Of a DNA stretch of 18,363 bases, positions 15,273-18,363 are shown piece after piece. The number at the start of each line of letters is the position of its first letter. The stretch's first letter is position 1. A program made the position numbers and the translations under genes. This DNA comes from CAYJMQ01 sp964371555 (GTDB lineage Bacteria; Bdellovibrionota; JACOXK01; 2-02-FULL-40-11): positions 1 to 18,363 of the forward strand of contig CAYJMQ010000041.1 in the NCBI GenBank assembly GCA_964371555.1. Reading direction: 5' to 3'. Under the pieces are notes generated by a model. It did not search any database. It was not told where the DNA came from and was given only the letters and a program-made list of their open reading frames with translations.

Positions 15273-15618
15273 GCTTATAAGAAATAATGATGAAACGCTG
15301 ACAACACACGTCGTGCGCGCATCTACTTTTTTTGAGAAAGCCAAGGGGCTTCTTGGAAGAAAGGAGATGGCAAAAGATGAAGTTCTGTGGTTATCTCCGT
15401 GTCGTTCCGTTCATACCTTCTTCATGAAGTTTCCGATCGATGTTATTTTTTTGACCCGGCAAGGAAGAGTGTCTGCCCTGATCCCCCATCTTAAACCCAA
15501 CCGGATGACATCGATCTATCTCTCTGCGAGAGAGGCGCTTGAGTGCGCTGAAGGAACCATTGAAAGATGGGGATTAAAAAAGAATGAAATCCTGGAACTG
15601 AGGAGAATCGATGTATAA
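15256..15618 (+). CDS. DUF192-family protein (GTG start)
   Basis: The family function is not firmly known; members are small beta-rich domains. Family marks are the KGLLGRKEM segment, HTFFMKFPIDVIFLTRQGRV and the CAEGTIERWGLKKNEIL end. Translation most likely starts at GTG 15256, because GGAGG lies 5 nt upstream and the 120-residue product then matches the family from its beginning. An ATG at 15169 in the same frame would add 29 hydrophobic residues encoded opposite the tadC membrane segment; that looks like a shadow. Without it there is no signal peptide, so the protein is probably cytoplasmic, whereas many relatives are exported. It overlaps tadC by 17 bp and the FHA-PAS gene by 8 bp. This places it firmly in the operon, as often seen beside Tad genes. 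Confidence 0.85.
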   Translation: MADFFKLIRNNDETLTTHVVRASTFFEKAKGLLGRKEMAKDEVLWLSPCRSVHTFFMKFPIDVIFLTRQGRVSALIPHLKPNRMTSIYLSAREALECAEGTIERWGLKKNEILELRRIDV

Positions 15619-17131
15619 ACTTGTTCCCCTCCGGGGCATGCCGACTCAAAAAGAATTTATCCTCAAAGAAGGAAAAAACGTTATCGGAAGGACCGAAGAA
15701 TCTGACATTCATCTCGATTCAGAATTCATATCAAAACGGCATGCGCTTATTACCATAACGGGTTCAGAAATGGCCATTGAAGATTTAAAAAGCCGAAACG
15801 GAACCTTTGTGAATGGCGTCATGGTGCAAGCCGCAAAGCTTAAATTGGGCGACCGGATTTCATTTCAGGATATCGTTCTTGAGCTGCGCCCTGCCGCAAA
15901 ACAAAAAATCAGGCAGCCGGCTCGAGAGATGCCGCTGCCCCCCTCTCAACTTCTGTCAAAATGGGATCAATTCCAAAAAACCATTCATCCCTATCTTGAA
16001 AAAATGGCCGAACGCGTTGAATGGAAGTACCTGACAATGGCTCTTTTCCTTCTTTTTATAGTCGTCTCTTTCCTCGTAACCGTCCCCCCCGCGGTTACTG
16101 AAATGCAAACAAAAATTCAAACAGAAGCAATCAAACGAGCCGAATTTGTCGTAAAGCGCATTTCCAGAGAAAATCAAAAATACCTCTCTATTCAAAATAA
16201 CACTGTCGTCGCTGATCTTTTGAATCTCTCAACTTCGGTCGCACAGGATGAAGAGAGAATCCTCTCGGTTCATATTGTCGATCCCAAAACAAAGAGGATT
16301 CTTGCGCCCGCGGAAAAACTTAATCAAACCATTGATGAATCCGGTCCGGTTCTTCGTGGAACAGAAGCCAGGAAATTATTGATCGCGCAACTCGATCCGG
16401 ACCGGGTTCTGATTTCAAATCCAATCTTTGTGTACGCAGCCCAGGAAAACGAAGAAGTCGTCGCCGCTGTTGTCCAGGTTATCTATAATATAGAAGGAAT
16501 TGGCCTCAGTTCTTCAGAGTATTACGAGCTCTTATTGAGATCCCTCCTCTTTATTCTCCTGATAGGGGCGCTCTTTTATTTCTCATTCACGCACCTCACC
16601 TCTATCGAATTCAAAAAAATGCACAATGAGATCGAAGGCGCCGCCAAAAAGGGTTATCATCATCTTGAGCTTCGCACAAAATTTGAAGAAGCCAAAAATA
16701 TTGTCCATTCCATTAACAAGATTTTCAAAAAAACGCGCGAACTTATCTCAAATCTTCCGGAGGAACTCCGTCAGAAAGAGGGCCGCACAGAAAATACAGA
16801 TGAAATCTTAAGGCAGCTGCTCCAGGCGCTTCCAGACGGAATTGCCATTCTCAACGATTCCTATCAGGTCATTCTTTATAATGAAGCCTTTCAAAAAATT
16901 GCGGTGACAAAGAAAGTTGATATTCAGGAAAAAAGCATTTTGGATGTTATTCAGAATCAGGGACTTTTGCAAAATATTTCTCTGAGCCTGGGCCAGGCCG
17001 CGCAGGGAAGAGTTGTTACAGAAGAATTGCAAAGTGGCGAGCAATCTTATTCTCTTTCGGTGTCTGCTTCGCGAACACCGGGAAATGAAATCGATTTCTA
17101 TATTTTAAAAATCAGGCAGGTGACCGCATGA
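15611..17131 (+). CDS. FHA - membrane - extracytoplasmic sensor - membrane - PAS protein
   Basis: An inner-membrane signalling protein of 506 aa. Residues 1-92 are an FHA domain, which binds phosphothreonine peptides; key residues are Gly26-Arg27, Ser41, His44 and Asn63-Gly64 (IGRTEESDIHL, SKRHA, SRNGTFVNG). A first membrane helix lies at about 141-158, an extracytoplasmic region of about 145 residues follows, and a second helix is at about 306-327. A charged helical linker leads to a PAS domain at about 398-502 (LLQALPDGIAILNDSYQVILYNEAF). No kinase, cyclase or GGDEF output is attached. It therefore seems to relay an external or PAS ligand signal by changing FHA binding or by contacting partners. 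AGGAG precedes the ATG, which overlaps the DUF192 gene. Its stop overlaps the next gene by 4 bp. Confidence 0.85.
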   Translation: MYKLVPLRGMPTQKEFILKEGKNVIGRTEESDIHLDSEFISKRHALITITGSEMAIEDLKSRNGTFVNGVMVQAAKLKLGDRISFQDIVLELRPAAKQKIRQPAREMPLPPSQLLSKWDQFQKTIHPYLEKMAERVEWKYLTMALFLLFIVVSFLVTVPPAVTEMQTKIQTEAIKRAEFVVKRISRENQKYLSIQNNTVVADLLNLSTSVAQDEERILSVHIVDPKTKRILAPAEKLNQTIDESGPVLRGTEARKLLIAQLDPDRVLISNPIFVYAAQENEEVVAAVVQVIYNIEGIGLSSSEYYELLLRSLLFILLIGALFYFSFTHLTSIEFKKMHNEIEGAAKKGYHHLELRTKFEEAKNIVHSINKIFKKTRELISNLPEELRQKEGRTENTDEILRQLLQALPDGIAILNDSYQVILYNEAFQKIAVTKKVDIQEKSILDVIQNQGLLQNISLSLGQAAQGRVVTEELQSGEQSYSLSVSASRTPGNEIDFYILKIRQVTA

Positions 17132-18117
17132 TCTCTTCCCCAGAGTTTTGTGAGGCACAATTGGAAGTTTTGGCCGGGGGGCTCCGGGAGAAACAAATCG
17201 CACTGACCTCGGAAACACTTCATTTCGGCAGAGCCCTCGATAATGACATCGTATTGGACGATCCGATGGTCTCCCGTTACCACGCCCATCTGACATACGA
17301 AGAAGGACGCTTTTATCTCATCGATCTCAACACGCCAAATGGAACGTCCATCAATAAGAAAAAAATCTTGAACCAGCGGCTCCAGCACGGCGACGTGATT
17401 CAAATTGGCAATAGCGTATTTCGCTTCTTGCTCAAAAAGAGCGCCGAAACGAGAGTAACTCCTTTCACACAGAAGGGCTCCCCTCAAAAAGAAAGAATCA
17501 CACCGGAAGAACTCCCTTTTGGGAACAGACGCGGATTAAAGAAACTCCTCCCTCTCTTTTTGGGGGGATTTGGATTGCTTTTTTTAATCTGGCTCGCGTG
17601 GCCGAAATCTGAATCCTTGCCCTTAAAAGATGAGAAAGCCGCCTCCCCCATCACAGAACGATATGCAACATTGCCTGATACCCGTAAAGAAGCCTTCCTG
17701 ATCAACAAAGAAAAAGCTGATGGCTTCTATCACTCCGGATACCGGGAATATATGGCCAAAAATTACCTGAGGGCTTTAGACGATTTCAAAGCCGCCCTTG
17801 AACTCTATCCCGATCACCGCCTGGCCCGGATTTATCTCGATAAAACCGAGGCCGCGGTTACCGAAGAAATCGAAAAAAACTACAAATCCGCTCTCAACTA
17901 CTTTAAAAGCGGTCAGTATCATCTCTCGATCCACCATTTTAGACGCGTGATGACGCTTCTTTCAAAACGGGCGCCCCCCGAAAGATATTGTGAAGAAAGA
18001 GAAGATCGTCAAAATGGCCGCGCGGCCGCGGCCCAAAATCGGGATTACGAAAGATACTGTGATTCAAAACAAAAAATTGAGGAGGCCCTTGAATATCTCT
18101 CCTCTCATGGATTTTAA
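17128..18117 (+). CDS. FHA - membrane - TPR protein
   Basis: A 329-residue protein with an N-terminal FHA domain at about residues 12-102. Key residues are Gly34-Arg35, Ser49, His52 and Asn71-Gly72 (FGRALDNDIVLDD, VSRYHAH, NTPNGTSIN). A single membrane helix is at about 138-158. Two TPR-like helix pairs follow at about 198-232 and 246-279 (NYLRALDDFKAALELYPDH; ALNYFKSGQYHLSIHHF). The TPR part would lie on the periplasmic side and may hold part of the Tad or secretion machine, while the FHA binds phosphorylated partners inside. Residues 284-312 are odd: ERYC occurs twice, flanking an Arg/Ala/Asn-rich stretch coded by very GC-rich DNA. The other forward frames give no better match. ATGA coupling joins it to the gene before. 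Confidence 0.83.
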   Translation: MISSPEFCEAQLEVLAGGLREKQIALTSETLHFGRALDNDIVLDDPMVSRYHAHLTYEEGRFYLIDLNTPNGTSINKKKILNQRLQHGDVIQIGNSVFRFLLKKSAETRVTPFTQKGSPQKERITPEELPFGNRRGLKKLLPLFLGGFGLLFLIWLAWPKSESLPLKDEKAASPITERYATLPDTRKEAFLINKEKADGFYHSGYREYMAKNYLRALDDFKAALELYPDHRLARIYLDKTEAAVTEEIEKNYKSALNYFKSGQYHLSIHHFRRVMTLLSKRAPPERYCEEREDRQNGRAAAAQNRDYERYCDSKQKIEEALEYLSSHGF

Positions 18118-18120
18118 GAT

Positions 18121-18363
18121 ATGAAAATTAATCTTTGGCTAAAAAAGGATGAACAAATCATACGGAAAATGGAAGTCCCCCATTTTCCCTGCCGTATCGG
18201 CCGTTCCAAAGACAACGACCTGATTCTTGAAGAACCCCATATTTCGCGTCATCATGCCGTGATTGAACTTATTGGCAATGAAATCGTCATCACAAATATT
18301 TCTCAAAAAGGAAAGGTTTTATTCGAGGGGGAGAACATTGAAAAGCAAACATTGGAACCCCCC
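18121..18363 (+). CDS. FHA-domain protein, 3' end beyond the window
   Basis: An open frame of 81 codons running off the end. The N-terminus is an FHA domain: CRIGRSKDNDLILEEPHISR holds the Gly27-Arg28-Ser29 and Ser42-Arg43 motifs, followed by HHAVIEL. The loop that usually reads NGT is altered here (NISQKGKVLFEG), so phosphopeptide binding may differ. It begins 3 bp after the stop of the previous gene, with only a weak ribosome-binding site. It is the third FHA protein in succession in this operon; what follows the FHA is unknown. Confidence 0.8.
   Translation, partial: MKINLWLKKDEQIIRKMEVPHFPCRIGRSKDNDLILEEPHISRHHAVIELIGNEIVITNISQKGKVLFEGENIEKQTLEPP

Noticed and set aside
17960..18070. Frameshift in the FHA-TPR gene near the C-run at 17974
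   Set aside because: One other frame stops at once and the other gives a Lys/Arg-rich sequence that fits no better; the annotated frame ends in a sensible helix (KQKIEEALEYL).

Overview
The window looks like a piece of chromosome from an uncultured Gram-negative bacterium of moderate GC content. The envelope genes support this: a lipoprotein murein transglycosylase with a LysM domain, a TolC-type outer-membrane channel and a tripartite RND pump. The mix of a Tad-type secretion component, several FHA proteins, MeaB and an SPL-like radical SAM protein would suit deltaproteobacteria-like, Nitrospirota-like or candidate-phylum lineages. The sequence alone does not settle which. There is no phage, integrase, transposase, rRNA, tRNA or CRISPR array.

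Layout. At 1-1771 are a 60-residue protein of unknown function, a convergent Fis-type DNA-binding protein, and divergently from it an MltD-like lytic transglycosylase. At 1772-2207 is a 436-bp gene-free stretch with a likely terminator, a nested inverted-repeat structure, direct repeats, a strong palindrome and a candidate promoter. At 2208-8371 is a metal-efflux operon: a small exported cysteine-rich protein, then CusC-, CusB- and CusA-like proteins. All three methionines of the CusA Cu(I)/Ag(I) site align, and the adaptor carries a Cys/His metal-binding domain, so monovalent copper or silver is the most likely substrate. An aldo/keto reductase runs back towards the operon and overlaps its end.

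At 9369-11257 two translationally coupled genes encode a nucleoside-phosphorylase/nucleosidase-fold protein and a radical SAM protein of the spore photoproduct lyase (SPL) superfamily. The position of the SPL hydrogen-donor cysteine is Glu, so this is not a canonical SPL. It is the best candidate here for a poorly described two-enzyme nucleic-acid or nucleoside system. On the opposite strand follow a secreted subtilase with a CUB-like C-terminal domain and a MeaB/ArgK-type GTPase with no mutase next to it.

At 14156-14290 is an array of almost three 47-bp repeats, followed by a perfect 13-bp hairpin. Beyond it begins an overlapping co-directional operon: TadC-like protein, DUF192 protein, FHA-membrane-sensor-PAS protein, FHA-membrane-TPR protein and the start of a third FHA protein cut by the window edge. 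TadA and TadB are not beside TadC, so the array sits exactly where one would expect the rest of a Tad locus. The run of FHA proteins suggests that phosphothreonine signalling is tied to the secretion or pilus apparatus.
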